Shown here one piece after another: positions 34,261-43,019 of a stretch of 64,000 bases of DNA. The stretch's first letter is position 1. Every line of letters begins with the position of its first letter. The notes beneath the pieces are model-generated. The model did not search any database, had not been told where the DNA came from, and saw nothing but the letters and a program-made list of their open reading frames with translations. The stretch is from Bradyrhizobium frederickii (GTDB lineage: Bacteria > Pseudomonadota > Alphaproteobacteria > Rhizobiales > Xanthobacteraceae). The stretch is taken from NCBI RefSeq assembly GCF_004570865.1, contig NZ_SPQS01000003.1, positions 186,001 through 250,000 on the forward strand, written 5' to 3'. A program made the position numbers and the translations under genes.

Positions 34261-34341
34261 TTACTTGCGGGTGGCGCTCACATACATGTTGATTTCCATG
34301 CCACAGGGCACTTCGACGATCTTCGGGGCTTTCCATGCCAT
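34261..34341 (-). CDS. pqqA: PQQ precursor peptide PqqA
   Basis: 26-residue peptide MAWKAPKIVEVPCGMEINMY plus VSATRK. Glu16 and Tyr20, the residues joined by PqqE to become PQQ, are at exactly the canonical positions. ATG 34341 follows GGAGAG at 5 nt, and the stop is TAA at 34261. First gene of pqqABCDE-pip, separated from pqqB by 130 bp, a usual arrangement that lets pqqA be made in excess. Confidence 0.97.
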   Translation of the reverse strand: MAWKAPKIVEVPCGMEINMYVSATRK

Positions 34342-34475
34342 TTTGGCTCTCCATTTCTCGAATTCGGACGTATCCGCCCACCCGCTAAGTTAATGCGGGC
34401 GGAGAAGTTCGCTAGTGAAATTTTCCCGGACCTAGGTAGTAGGCCTGCGGAATTGTTGCGCTGCAAAGAGAGCGC

Positions 34476-34499
34476 ATTGCGGCCCTAAAAATCCGCAAT
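34476..34499. promoter_or_regulatory. inverted repeat upstream of pqqA
   Basis: ATTGCGG (34476-34482) and CCGCAAT (34493-34499) with a 10-nt AT-rich loop, about 135 nt upstream of the pqqA start in the divergent gap shared with the DUF6894 gene. A possible operator or a weak terminator; it has no U-tract. Confidence 0.3.
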
Positions 34500-34605
34500 G
34501 GACATAGGCAAGAACCGCCGATAGGTCGTGATCCCTGTCGGGATAAACGAGTTGTGAGTTTAGAACGGCTTCCAATCGTCTGCTGGCGACCCCATTGGAT
34601 CAGGC

Positions 34606-34863
34606 ATGCCCAGATATTTCTTCAACACCCGTATCGGCGACGAACTGATCGTAGATCCTGACGGAGAGGACCTGCGCAACCCCGATGGCGCCTGGGAGGT
34701 CGCCCGCCAGATGATCCTGGAGGTGGTGAAGTCGGAAGGCGCCCAGCGGGCCCTGCTCGAGGCGGTGATCGAGGTGACCGACGACGAAGGCGAGGTCGTG
34801 CTGGAGTTTCCCTTCACCGAGGCGCTGCTGGACCTGCCCGATCCGTCCGCGACAAGGCATTGA
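34606..34863 (+). CDS. DUF6894 family small protein
   Basis: 85-residue acidic protein with MPRYFFNTRIGDELIVDPDG then DLRNPDGAWEVARQMILEVV, the common rhizobial YFF/H-N-x-x-G-D pattern of DUF6894. Soluble, single-domain, function unknown; such genes are present in many copies in Bradyrhizobium. It diverges from pqqA. Confidence 0.85.
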   Translation: MPRYFFNTRIGDELIVDPDGEDLRNPDGAWEVARQMILEVVKSEGAQRALLEAVIEVTDDEGEVVLEFPFTEALLDLPDPSATRH

Positions 34864-34877
34864 AACCCGCTCTCTTC

Positions 34878-34966
34878 CCGTCATTGCGAGCGTAGCGAAG
34901 CAATCCAGACTGCCGCCACGGAGGGGGTCTGGATTGCTCCGTCGCAAGGGCTCCTCGCAATGACGG
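34878..34966. repeat. dispersed palindromic repeat (GTCATTGCGAGCG family), second copy
   Basis: CCGTCATTGCGAGCGTAGCG, then CAATCCAGACTGCC, closing with CTCGCAATGACGG. Same family as 20559-20638. Confidence 0.85.
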
Positions 34967-35069
34967 AGAATGTGGCGTCGTCCCGCGCCAGCCCCGTTCA
35001 CCCCTGCGAAATCCGCATGGCTTTGCCGCGTTCCCGGCGCTAAAAGACGCCGGATACACGGAGCAAGCC

Positions 35070-36470
35070 ATGCAAGATTTCTGGCGCCTGTCGGCCGCCG
35101 ACCTCGCCACCCTCGTCAAATCCAGGAAAGTCTCCGCCAGGGAGGCGGCCAAGGCCGGTCTTGCCCGGCTCGATGCCGTCAATCCGCAGCTCAATGCGGT
35201 GATCGACCACCGGCCGGACGACGTGCTCAGGCAGGCCGACGCCGTCGATGCCGCAATTGCGCGGGGCGAGGACCCCGGCGTGCTCGCCGGCGTGCCCGTC
35301 ACCATCAAGGCCAATGTCGACCAGGAAGGCTTTGCCACCACCAACGGCCTGAAGCTGCAGCGCGACGTGATCGCGCGCGAGGACAATCCGGTCGTCGCCA
35401 ATTTCCGCAAGGCCGGCGCCATCTTGCTCGGCCGCACCAATTGCCCGGCCTTCTCCTATCGCTGGTTCACCACCAATCTCATCCACGGCGACACCAAGAA
35501 CCCGCGCGATGCATCGTTGACGCCGGGCGGCTCCTCCGGCGGCGCCGGTTCGGCGGTCGCGGCCGGCATCGGCCATATCGCCCACGGCACCGACATTGCC
35601 GGCTCGATCCGCTATCCCGCCTATGCCTGCGGCGTGCACGGCCTGCGTCCGACCCTCGGCCGCATCCCCGCTTTCAATCCCGCGCTGCCGGAGCGCCCGA
35701 TCGGGCCGCAGATCATGGCGGTGTCGGGTCCGCTGGCGCGCACCGTCAACGACCTCAGGATTTCGCTCGAAGCGATGGCGGCCCGCGACATCCGCGATCC
35801 CTGGTTCGTGCCGGTGCCGCTGCAAGGCCCCGCTCGGGACAAGCGCGCCGCGCTTTGCCTCAATCCCGGCGGCCTTGCCGCCACACCGGAGGTGAAGGCG
35901 GCTGTGAGCGATGCCGGCAAGCGGCTGGAGCGCGCCGGTTGGACCGTCGATGTGATCGAGGACACGCCGCCGATGCGCGAGGCGGTGGAGTGGCAGATCA
36001 AGCTCTGGCTCGGCGACGGCTATGAGGCGCAGCTTGAGATGGCCGAGCGCGAGGGCGATCCCGGCGCGCTGGCGTGTCTGCGCGGCAACCGCGCCAGGGT
36101 GACGCCGATGGACCAGGCCCATTACGCCAAGGCACTGACCCGACGCGCCACGCTGACCCGTGAGTGGATGCTGTTCTTCGAAAAATATGCCGTGCTGCTG
36201 ACGCCGGTCTCGGGCGAGCTGCCGTTCCCGGATCACCTCGACCGCAAGGACGACGAATCCTTCAAGCGGGTCTGGGAAGCGCAGCTGCCGCAGATCGCCA
36301 TTCCCTTCATGGGATTGCCGGGCCTCGTCGTCTCCACCGGCCTGGTCGGCAAGGCGCCGGTCGGCGTGCATGTCGTGTCCGGCCGCTACCGCGAAGACCT
36401 TTGCCTGCTCGCGGGCGAAGCGATCGAGGCCGGCGGCGTGCCGCCGTCGCCGATCGACCCCGTGGGCTAG
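35070..36470 (+). CDS. amidase (amidase signature family)
   Basis: 466 residues. The Ser-cisSer-Lys triad is visible: Lys in VTIKANVDQEGF, cis-Ser in TPGGSSGGAGSAVAAG and the nucleophile Ser in GTDIAGSIRYPAYACG. It hydrolyses an unknown amide in the cytoplasm. ATG 35070 has GGAG 7 nt upstream. It is followed after 2 bp by a glutathione peroxidase gene, so they are probably an operon. Confidence 0.9.
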   Translation: MQDFWRLSAADLATLVKSRKVSAREAAKAGLARLDAVNPQLNAVIDHRPDDVLRQADAVDAAIARGEDPGVLAGVPVTIKANVDQEGFATTNGLKLQRDVIAREDNPVVANFRKAGAILLGRTNCPAFSYRWFTTNLIHGDTKNPRDASLTPGGSSGGAGSAVAAGIGHIAHGTDIAGSIRYPAYACGVHGLRPTLGRIPAFNPALPERPIGPQIMAVSGPLARTVNDLRISLEAMAARDIRDPWFVPVPLQGPARDKRAALCLNPGGLAATPEVKAAVSDAGKRLERAGWTVDVIEDTPPMREAVEWQIKLWLGDGYEAQLEMAEREGDPGALACLRGNRARVTPMDQAHYAKALTRRATLTREWMLFFEKYAVLLTPVSGELPFPDHLDRKDDESFKRVWEAQLPQIAIPFMGLPGLVVSTGLVGKAPVGVHVVSGRYREDLCLLAGEAIEAGGVPPSPIDPVG

Positions 36471-36472
36471 CG

Positions 36473-36949
36473 ATGTCTGCCATTTACGACTTCAAGGCCA
36501 ACTCGCTTGCCGGCGAGGAGGTGCCGATGAGGCGTTTCGAGGGACAGGTGCTGCTGATCGTCAACACCGCGAGCAAATGCGGCTTCACGCCGCAATATCG
36601 CGGCCTCGAGGATCTGCACCGCGATCTCTCGCCGCGCGGCTTCTCCGTGCTCGGCTTTCCCTGCAACCAGTTCGGGGCGCAGGAGCCGGGGCAGGCGAGC
36701 GAGATCCAGGCGTTCTGCTCGAGCAATTACGACGTCACCTTTCCGCTGTTCGAGAAGATCGACGTCAACGGCGCAAATGCGCACCCTCTGTATGAGTACC
36801 TGAAACGCCAGCAATCGGGCCTGCTAGGGGCCTCCATCAAATGGAATTTCACCAAATTCCTGGTGGACCGTGAGGGCCGCGTGGTCGCACGCTACGCGCC
36901 GACCGCCCGGCCGGAAGGATTGCGGACTCAAATCGAAACACTGTTGTGA
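36473..36949 (+). CDS. glutathione peroxidase-type thiol peroxidase
   Basis: 158-residue peroxidase of the Cys type. The peroxidatic Cys is in NTASKCGFTPQY (about residue 36), followed by GFPCNQFGAQEPG with the conserved Gln and KWNFTKFLVD with the Trp and Asn. No signal peptide. Proteins of this kind in bacteria usually take electrons from thioredoxin. It starts 2 bp after the amidase and precedes DUF3297. Confidence 0.92.
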   Translation: MSAIYDFKANSLAGEEVPMRRFEGQVLLIVNTASKCGFTPQYRGLEDLHRDLSPRGFSVLGFPCNQFGAQEPGQASEIQAFCSSNYDVTFPLFEKIDVNGANAHPLYEYLKRQQSGLLGASIKWNFTKFLVDREGRVVARYAPTARPEGLRTQIETLL

Positions 36950-36960
36950 GCGAGACAATC

Positions 36961-37203
36961 ATGAGCGACGAATTTCCGGACCGCCTGTCGGTCGATCCGA
37001 ACAGCCCCTATTACAACGCGGACATCCTGTCGCGCGACGTCGGCATCCGCTTCAAGGGCATCGAGAAGACCAATGTCGAGGAGTACTGCATCAGCGAAGG
37101 CTGGGTCCGCGTCACCGCCGGCAACGCCAAGGACCGCCACGGCAACCCGCTGACCATCAAGGTGCACGGGCCGGTCGAGCCGTATTTCAGGGACAAGAAG
37201 TGA
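36961..37203 (+). CDS. DUF3297 family protein
   Basis: 80-residue soluble protein, FPDRLSVDPNSPYYNADIL then RDVGIRFKGIEKTNVEEYCI and GNPLTIKVHGPVEPYF, matching DUF3297. Start ATG 36961, 11 bp after the peroxidase; a GTG at 36946 would add five residues. Function unknown, probably the third gene of the amidase operon. Confidence 0.9.
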   Translation: MSDEFPDRLSVDPNSPYYNADILSRDVGIRFKGIEKTNVEEYCISEGWVRVTAGNAKDRHGNPLTIKVHGPVEPYFRDKK

Positions 37204-37263
37204 CGGCGATGCCGTCTTTGCAATGACGATCTGGAGGCGCCTCGCGTCCAAATGCATCACCGT

Positions 37264-37388
37264 CACCCTGAGGTGCTCGCCTCTTCGGCGAGCCTCGAAG
37301 GGCGACGGCCCGGCTGCACCTCGGCCGTTCATCCTTCGAGGCTCTCCGCGGGACGCGATGCGTCCCACGGAGAGCACCTCAGGATGAC
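37264..37388. repeat. two hairpin repeats related to the composite repeat
   Basis: CACCCTGAGGTGCTCGCCTC to CTCGAAGGGCGACGG at 37264-37306, and GTTCATCCTTCGAGGCTCTC to AGCACCTCAGGATGAC at about 37326-37388. The blocks are in opposite order to those at 5322-5455. Located between DUF3297 and tarD. Confidence 0.75.
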
Positions 37389-37435
37389 GGGGAGACAGTC
37401 TGACGAACTTCCTCTCGACCACCGAAGGCCACCCC

Positions 37436-38605
37436 ATGTCCGTCCGCATCGTCGACGTCCGCGAGATCACCAAGCCGATCTCGTCCCCGATCCGCAACGC
37501 CTATATCGACTTCACCAGGATGACGACGAGCCTCGTCGCCGTCGTCACCGATGTGGTGCGCGACGGCAAGCGCGTCGTCGGCTACGGCTTCAATTCCAAC
37601 GGCCGGTACGGCCAGGGCGGCCTGATCCGCGAGCGCTTTGCCCCGCGCATCCTCGAGGCCGATCCGAAGTCGTTGCTCGATGAAGCCGGCGGCAATCTCG
37701 ACCCCGACAGGGTCTGGGCCGCGATGATGACGAACGAGAAGCCCGGCGGCCATGGCGAGCGCTCGGTCGCGGTCGGCACCATCGACATGGCGGTGTGGGA
37801 CGCGGTGGCGAAGATCGCCGGCAAGCCGCTGTTCCGCCTGCTCGCCGAACGGCACGGCGTCAAAGCCAATCCGCGCGTCTTCGTCTACGCCGCCGGCGGC
37901 TATTACTATCCGGGCAAGGGCTTGTCGATGCTGCGCGGCGAGATGCGCGGCTATCTCGATCGCGGCTACAATGTCGTGAAGATGAAGATCGGTGGTGCCG
38001 ATATCGGCGAGGACCGCAAGCGCATCGAGGCCGTGCTGGAAGAGATCGGCAAGGACGCGCAGCTCGCCGTCGACGCCAACGGCCGCTTCAACCTGGAGAC
38101 CGGCATCGCCTACGCCAAGATGCTGCGCGACTATCCGCTGTTCTGGTACGAGGAGGTCGGCGATCCCCTCGACTACGCGCTGCAGGCCGCGCTGGCCGAA
38201 TTCTATCCCGGCCCGATGGCGACGGGCGAGAATCTCTTCAGCCACCAGGACGCCCGCAATCTGATCCGCTACGGCGGCATGCGCCCGGATCGCGACTGGC
38301 TGCAATTCGACTGCGCGCTGTCCTACGGCCTGTGCGAATACCAGCGCACGCTGGAAGTGCTGAAGACCCACGGCTGGTCGCCCAGCCGCTGCATCCCTCA
38401 CGGCGGCCACCAGATGTCGCTCAACATCGCAGCGGGCTTAGGCCTCGGCGGCAACGAGAGCTATCCCGACCTGTTCCAGCCTTACGGCGGCTTCCCCGAC
38501 GGCGTCCGCGTCGAGAACGGCCACATCACCATGCCGGATTTGCCGGGCATCGGCTTCGAAGGCAAGTCGGACCTCTACAAGGAGATGAAGGCGCTGGCGG
38601 AGTAG
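37436..38605 (+). CDS. tarD: D(-)-tartrate dehydratase
   Basis: 389-residue enolase-superfamily enzyme, dehydrating D-tartrate to oxaloacetate. I recognise it as nearly the same protein as TarD of Bradyrhizobium japonicum. The KxK catalytic motif is Lys182/Lys184 (NVVKMKIGG), the Mg ligands are Asp213, Glu239 and Glu265, and the catalytic His is His322 (CIPHGGHQMSLN), all at the positions known for TarD. Start ATG 37436. It stands alone between repeat elements; no transporter or regulator is adjacent. Confidence 0.93.
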   Translation: MSVRIVDVREITKPISSPIRNAYIDFTRMTTSLVAVVTDVVRDGKRVVGYGFNSNGRYGQGGLIRERFAPRILEADPKSLLDEAGGNLDPDRVWAAMMTNEKPGGHGERSVAVGTIDMAVWDAVAKIAGKPLFRLLAERHGVKANPRVFVYAAGGYYYPGKGLSMLRGEMRGYLDRGYNVVKMKIGGADIGEDRKRIEAVLEEIGKDAQLAVDANGRFNLETGIAYAKMLRDYPLFWYEEVGDPLDYALQAALAEFYPGPMATGENLFSHQDARNLIRYGGMRPDRDWLQFDCALSYGLCEYQRTLEVLKTHGWSPSRCIPHGGHQMSLNIAAGLGLGGNESYPDLFQPYGGFPDGVRVENGHITMPDLPGIGFEGKSDLYKEMKALAE

Positions 38606-38634
38606 GGCGGGAGACGGGCCGCTCCACACTCGCT

Positions 38635-38799
38635 GTCGTCCCGGACAAGCGCGCCCCAAGCGCGCGCAGATCCGGGACCCATAGCCCCAGGGAGAGGTTG
38701 TTTCGCGAAGCTGATCACTCCGAGTCCCCATAACCACGCTCTTCCGTGGCTATGGATCCCGGATCTGCGCTTCGCTTCGCTGCGCTTGTCCGGGACGAC
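38635..38799. repeat. dispersed inverted repeat (GTCGTCCCGGACAAGCGC family)
   Basis: A 165-bp element starting GTCGTCCCGGACAAGCGCGC and ending GCGCTTGTCCGGGACGAC, with inner halves GATCCGGGACCCATAG and CTATGGATCCCGGATC. A shorter relative is at 42651-42699. It fills the gap between tarD and the convergent decarboxylase gene. Confidence 0.85.
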
Positions 38800-38813
38800 A
38801 GTTGAGTTTGTCG

Positions 38814-40166
38814 CTACGACAACCGCATATCCAAGAGCCTTCGCCCTTCGCCCTTCAGCAGCTTCTTCACCGCGCTCGACGCCACCACCTCGCCGTCATT
38901 GGCGTAGGCCTCGTGGTTCTTCTCGATGTCGTCGAGGCGGTAGAGGTAGTTGACCATCACGCCGGCGGATTCGCGCAACCCCTTCGGTGAGAGGTCGCCT
39001 AACCAGTTGATGCGTTCGAGCCGTGCGCCGTTGCCGAGATGGAAGCGGGCGACGGAATCGATCAGCTTGCCCTTCGGCGTGCGCGCCTTGAGGAAGTAAT
39101 GCGCGGCGAGCGGCTCGATCACGCCGCGGAGCAGCGTCGTCGTCTCGGGGTTCTCGAACCATTTGGGATCGTCCAGGCGCTTCAGCACCTCGCGGTCCTC
39201 GTCCGACAGCGGCAGATCCTTGTCCTGCTTCATCCAGGCCATGAAGCCGGGCACCGGCGACAGCGTCACGAAGGTGTCGAGCTTCGGCGTCTCGCGCCGC
39301 AGCTCCTCCACCACCTGCTTGATCAGGAAGCTGCCGAAGGAGATGCCGCCAAGGCCGCGCTGGGTGTTGGAGATCGAATAGAACACCGCGGTGCGCGCGC
39401 GCTCGATCGGCAGATGCTGGCGGTCGACCGCAAGCAGCGGCGCGATCGCGCCCGGGATCGTCTCGGTCAGCGCCACCTCGACAAAGATCAGGGGCTCGTC
39501 CACCATCGCGGGGTGGAAGAAGGCGTAGCAGCGGCGGTCGACCGGATCGATGCGGCGGCGCAGATCGTCCCAGTCGGAGATCTCGTGCACGGCTTCGTAA
39601 CGGATGATCTTTTCGAGGATGTTGGCCGGGGTCGACCAGTCGATCCTGCGCAGCACGAGAAACCCCCTGTTGAACCACGAAGAAAGAAGATGCGAGACGT
39701 CGCGGTCGAGCGCGGCGAGGTCGGTGTGCCCGTTCATCATGTCGAGCAGGTCGGCGCGCATGGCGACGAGGTCGCCGGTGCCGCCGGGCGCGCGGTTGAG
39801 CCTCCGGATCAGCTCCTGCCGCCGCGGCTCCGAGGCGAAATGCAGTGAGCTCGCGTCTTCGTCGCTCGGCGCGGCGCGCCATGTCTCGATCGCCCTGGAC
39901 AGGCGCTCCCGGTCCGGGCCGAAATCGCGCACCAAGCCTTCGAAGAAGGCGCGGCGTCCCGCCGCATCGAGCTCCCGGTAGATGTCGAGCACCTCGCGCG
40001 CGATGGCGATACCCGATGCTTCGCCGCGGCCCGACAGCAGCGCGTCGCACAGCTCGAGCAGTCCGTCGGCATCCCGTCCGGTGTCGGCGGATTCGCCGCG
40101 ACGAAGCAGCGTGCGGCCGCGCTCGGAGATGGTGGCGAGCAGGTCGGAGAAGAAGGCGTTGGCCAT
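38814..40166 (-). CDS. malonyl-CoA decarboxylase
   Basis: 450-residue enzyme converting malonyl-CoA to acetyl-CoA and CO2. The N-terminal helical domain (about 1-185) is followed by a GNAT-like catalytic domain with TFVTLSPVPGFMAW (catalytic Ser), AARHFHL-type DSVARFHLGNGARLERINW (catalytic His) and ESAGVMVNYLYRL. In rhizobia it normally acts with malonyl-CoA synthetase MatB, but neither matB nor a malonate carrier is adjacent here. ATG 40166. Confidence 0.93.
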   Translation of the reverse strand: MANAFFSDLLATISERGRTLLRRGESADTGRDADGLLELCDALLSGRGEASGIAIAREVLDIYRELDAAGRRAFFEGLVRDFGPDRERLSRAIETWRAAPSDEDASSLHFASEPRRQELIRRLNRAPGGTGDLVAMRADLLDMMNGHTDLAALDRDVSHLLSSWFNRGFLVLRRIDWSTPANILEKIIRYEAVHEISDWDDLRRRIDPVDRRCYAFFHPAMVDEPLIFVEVALTETIPGAIAPLLAVDRQHLPIERARTAVFYSISNTQRGLGGISFGSFLIKQVVEELRRETPKLDTFVTLSPVPGFMAWMKQDKDLPLSDEDREVLKRLDDPKWFENPETTTLLRGVIEPLAAHYFLKARTPKGKLIDSVARFHLGNGARLERINWLGDLSPKGLRESAGVMVNYLYRLDDIEKNHEAYANDGEVVASSAVKKLLKGEGRRLLDMRLS

Positions 40167-40330
40167 AGGGGCTTTCGTATCAGGTTTGTCCGTTGCGGAA
40201 GCTTACACGGGATTTGGGTGGAAGCCGATCACAATCAAGCGGAGGAATGCGGCAACTTTAGTCGGGCCGTGCGTTTGGAGAATGCCGGCATGCCGTTGAA
40301 TGCGGACAATGTCACCGAGGGCTGCGCCGC

Positions 40331-40453
40331 CGTAGGGTGGGCAAAGGCGCAAAGCGCCGTGCCCACCTTCTGTCGATGACAGGGAAAGACGTGGGCACGC
40401 TTCCGCCGTCGCTCTTCGAGCTATGGCGGACAAGTCGCTTTGCCCACCCTACG
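40331..40453. repeat. 123-bp MITE-like element with 16-bp perfect terminal inverted repeats
   Basis: CGTAGGGTGGGCAAAG at 40331-40346 and CTTTGCCCACCCTACG at 40438-40453 are perfect inverses. The inside repeats the GTGGGCA theme in inverse (GCCGTGCCCACCTT and GTGGGCACGC). The 429-bp gap 40167-40595 holds this element and another repeat; I see no gene in it. Confidence 0.85.
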
Positions 40454-40487
40454 ATTTCTGCAGTTTGAGGCGTTCCAACTTCCACAT

Positions 40488-40573
40488 CGTCATGGCCGGG
40501 CTTGTCCCGGCCATCCACGCCTCTCCACGCGGCACGAAGAACGTGGATGCCCGGGACAAGCCCGGGCATGACG
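40488..40573. repeat. dispersed palindromic repeat (GTCATGGCCGGGC family), second copy
   Basis: CGTCATGGCCGGGCTTGTCC to CCCGGGCATGACG, same family as 25167-25253. It lies just beyond the 3' end of the AraC gene. Confidence 0.85.
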
Positions 40574-40595
40574 ACCTCTTGTGTATGTTGGTAGC

Positions 40596-41417
40596 CTACT
40601 TCCCCGCAAACTCCGTCGGCGTCCGCCCCGTCACTTGCCGGAACGCGGCCGAGAACGCCGGCACGCTGGCATAGCCGAGCTGGGTCGCGAGCTGCTTCAC
40701 CGACACGCTCGCATCGGTCGACAGCCGCTGGATCGCTGCTGCGATCCTTGCGCGCTGGCACCAGCTCTTGAAGCTGAGCTGCGTTTCCGTCGAGAACAGC
40801 CGCGAGAGCGTCCGCGCCGAGGTTCCAACCTCCCGCGCCAGCGTATCGATGTCGTGTAGCCCCGTGGGGTCGTCGAGCACGATCATCGCGGCGCGGCGGC
40901 AGCGCACTTCGCGCGGCAGCGGCACGAAGGTGGTGGAATCCTCGGCCTGGTGCAATTCCAGCATCACCAGGCGCACCAGGAGCTCGGTGCGTTCCTCGGT
41001 GTTGCGCGCGTCGAACAGCGCAAGGATCGCCTGGTTGAGCAGCGGCGACACCCGCACCACGAATTCCCTGGTCAGGCCGTCATAGCGCTGCTCGCGCTTC
41101 AGCCAGGACAGGTCGAAATACAGCGTGCGCATCTCGATGTCGGCGAGCAGGTCGATGGCGTGCTCGAGGCCGGCCGGGACCCACACCGCCCGGTCCGGCG
41201 GCACCAGCCAGCGCCCCTCGGGCGTCGTCACCTGCATGGTGCCCTTCGCCGCATAGATCAGCTGCGCCTCGCGGTGCAGGTGCGGTTCGATCCGCATGCC
41301 CCTGGGAAAGTCGCGCGCAACCAGGTGCACGCCCGCGGGCGAGCGATGGTTGCTGCGGACCTCCCGCAGGATTGGCGTCTCCAAAATTGGCGTTTCAAAG
41401 ACAGTCATTGGCGGCAT
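40596..41417 (-). CDS. AraC family transcriptional regulator with cupin sensor
   Basis: 273 residues (ATG 41417; ATG 41408 equally possible). The N-terminal cupin-like domain (HLVARDFPRGMRIEPHLHRE, WVPAGLEHAIDLLADIEM) is followed by the double helix-turn-helix at about 180-273 (DIDTLAREVGTSARTLSRLF and VSVKQLATQLGYASVPAFSA, AFRQVTGRTPTEF). It diverges from the MFS gene with only 52 bp between them, so it likely controls that transporter in response to a small ligand. Confidence 0.92.
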   Translation of the reverse strand: MPPMTVFETPILETPILREVRSNHRSPAGVHLVARDFPRGMRIEPHLHREAQLIYAAKGTMQVTTPEGRWLVPPDRAVWVPAGLEHAIDLLADIEMRTLYFDLSWLKREQRYDGLTREFVVRVSPLLNQAILALFDARNTEERTELLVRLVMLELHQAEDSTTFVPLPREVRCRRAAMIVLDDPTGLHDIDTLAREVGTSARTLSRLFSTETQLSFKSWCQRARIAAAIQRLSTDASVSVKQLATQLGYASVPAFSAAFRQVTGRTPTEFAGK

Positions 41418-41469
41418 CCCGTCATGGGGAGGACATATAACTCATTTCGGAGCAGGAGAGGATTCGGGA

Positions 41470-42642
41470 ATGAACAGCCCCAGTCGGGTTATCAGTTTCG
41501 TCAACGCAGGCCATTTCATCGACCATTATTCGATGCTGATCTTCGCCGCCGCCGTCATCATCATGGGCCCGGCGCTGGGCATGGCCTATTCGGAACTCTT
41601 GCCTTACGCGACGCCGGGATTCGTTGCCTTCGGCGCCGGCTCGCTGCTGACCGGCTGGCTCGGCGACCGCTGGAGCCGCCGCCACATGATGCTGATCTTC
41701 TTCGTCGGCATCGGGGCATCCATGGTCGCGGTCGGCTTCGTGCAGACCTCGGCGCAGCTCGGCGCAGCGCTGCTTGCGATCGGCATCTTTGCCTCGATCT
41801 ATCATCCCGTCGGCACCGCCATGATCGTGTCCTACGCCGACCGGCTCGGCCGCGAGATGGGCATCAACGGGGTCTGGGGCAATCTCGGCGTGGCTTCCTC
41901 CGCGCTCGTCACCGGCGTGATCGGGCAATATCTCGGCTGGCGTTTTGCGTTCATCATTCCCGGCGCGGTCACGATCCTGATCGGCATCGCCTTTGCGATG
42001 ATGGTCGTGCACGAGGACCGCAAGGGCGCCAGGCAGGCAGCGGCGCAGGCGCGGGTGGCCAAGCAGGACATGTGGCGCGTGGTGCTGTCGCTGCTGATCG
42101 TCGTGATCGCGATCTCGACCACGTTCAACGCCGTCACCGTGGCGCTACCAAAACTGTTCGCGGAGCGGCTGGCGGACTTGACCAAGAGCCCGGCGCTGCT
42201 CGGGGTCATCGCCGCCTGCGTCTACGTGTTCGGCGCGATGACGCAATACACGATCGGCCGGCTGCTCGACCGCTATTCGCTGAAGACGGTGGCATTGCCG
42301 CTGTCCTTCATGCTGGCGCCGTTCCTGTATCTGGCCGCCAGCCTGGAGAATTTGCCGCTGATCCTGGTCTCGATCGGCATCGTCATGGGGGCGTTCGGGC
42401 AGGTCACGGTCAACGACGCCATGGTCGGCAAGTACACCAGCGAGGAATGGCGCTCGCGCGCCTATGCCGTGCGCTACTTCATCGGCTTCACCGCGGCGGG
42501 GGCTTCGGTGGGCCTCGTCGCATGGCTCTACGAGCAGGGCGGCTTCGTCACCATGCTGCACGCCTTCGCCGGCCTCTGCCTGCTCGCGATCGCAGCCGCC
42601 ATCATCCTGCCGCGCGAGATCCGCACCCCGCAGGCGGTGTGA
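41470..42642 (+). CDS. MFS transporter (fosmidomycin-resistance-like group)
   Basis: 390-residue inner-membrane carrier with about 12 helices. The N-terminal FVNAGHFIDHYSMLIFAAAV and the loop 2-3 motif GWLGDRWSRRHMM resemble the Fsr-type efflux group; IYHPVGTAMIVSYADR is also typical. Substrate unknown. ATG 41470 has AGGAGAGG upstream. Divergent from an AraC gene that probably regulates it. Confidence 0.88.
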   Translation: MNSPSRVISFVNAGHFIDHYSMLIFAAAVIIMGPALGMAYSELLPYATPGFVAFGAGSLLTGWLGDRWSRRHMMLIFFVGIGASMVAVGFVQTSAQLGAALLAIGIFASIYHPVGTAMIVSYADRLGREMGINGVWGNLGVASSALVTGVIGQYLGWRFAFIIPGAVTILIGIAFAMMVVHEDRKGARQAAAQARVAKQDMWRVVLSLLIVVIAISTTFNAVTVALPKLFAERLADLTKSPALLGVIAACVYVFGAMTQYTIGRLLDRYSLKTVALPLSFMLAPFLYLAASLENLPLILVSIGIVMGAFGQVTVNDAMVGKYTSEEWRSRAYAVRYFIGFTAAGASVGLVAWLYEQGGFVTMLHAFAGLCLLAIAAAIILPREIRTPQAV

Positions 42643-43019
42643 GGGCCCTCGTGTCCCGGACCAGCGCAGCGAAGCGGAGCGCAGAGCCGGGACCCAGAAA
42701 CTAGGAGTCGCCGTGTCGCATGGGCCCCCGCTCAGCAGCGCACCGCCGAAGTGGCACAGCGCTGCGTCCGCGGCACGAGCGTGGCGTAAGGCTGCAATTC
42801 TCTCCCTCGCAATGACGCCCCTGTTTTGCCCGACGAAGCAAACCGCTTCGGCAAGGCCGAAATTTTCCCCAGCGTTTTCAATCCCATCCATACTGTGCAT
42901 GGGGTTGTTTTCGCGTTTTTGCTGTCGCCGGCTCCCGCACACGTCTGGAACCGGCTCCACCTCCTGCGGGTTCTGTTCCCATGGCCCCGACGCCGGGGGT
43001 GAAGGGGGAAATCATCTGC
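42643..43019. other. 377-bp intergenic region with a partial dispersed repeat
   Basis: It contains a short repeat at 42651-42699 (GTGTCCCGGACCAGCGCAGC to GAGCCGGGACCCAGAAA, related to 38635-38799) and a weak EcfG-like element near its right end. The sequence 42720-42800 is GC-rich with no convincing coding frame. No RNA gene recognised. Confidence 0.5.
42947..42972 (+). promoter_or_regulatory. weak EcfG-like promoter candidate for the CPA2 antiporter
   Basis: GGAAC (42947-42951), 17-nt spacer, GGTT (42969-42972), one mismatch to CGTT. Transcription from here would begin near 42979, which favours the ATG at 43020 over the one at 42981 as the translation start. Low confidence. Confidence 0.25.
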
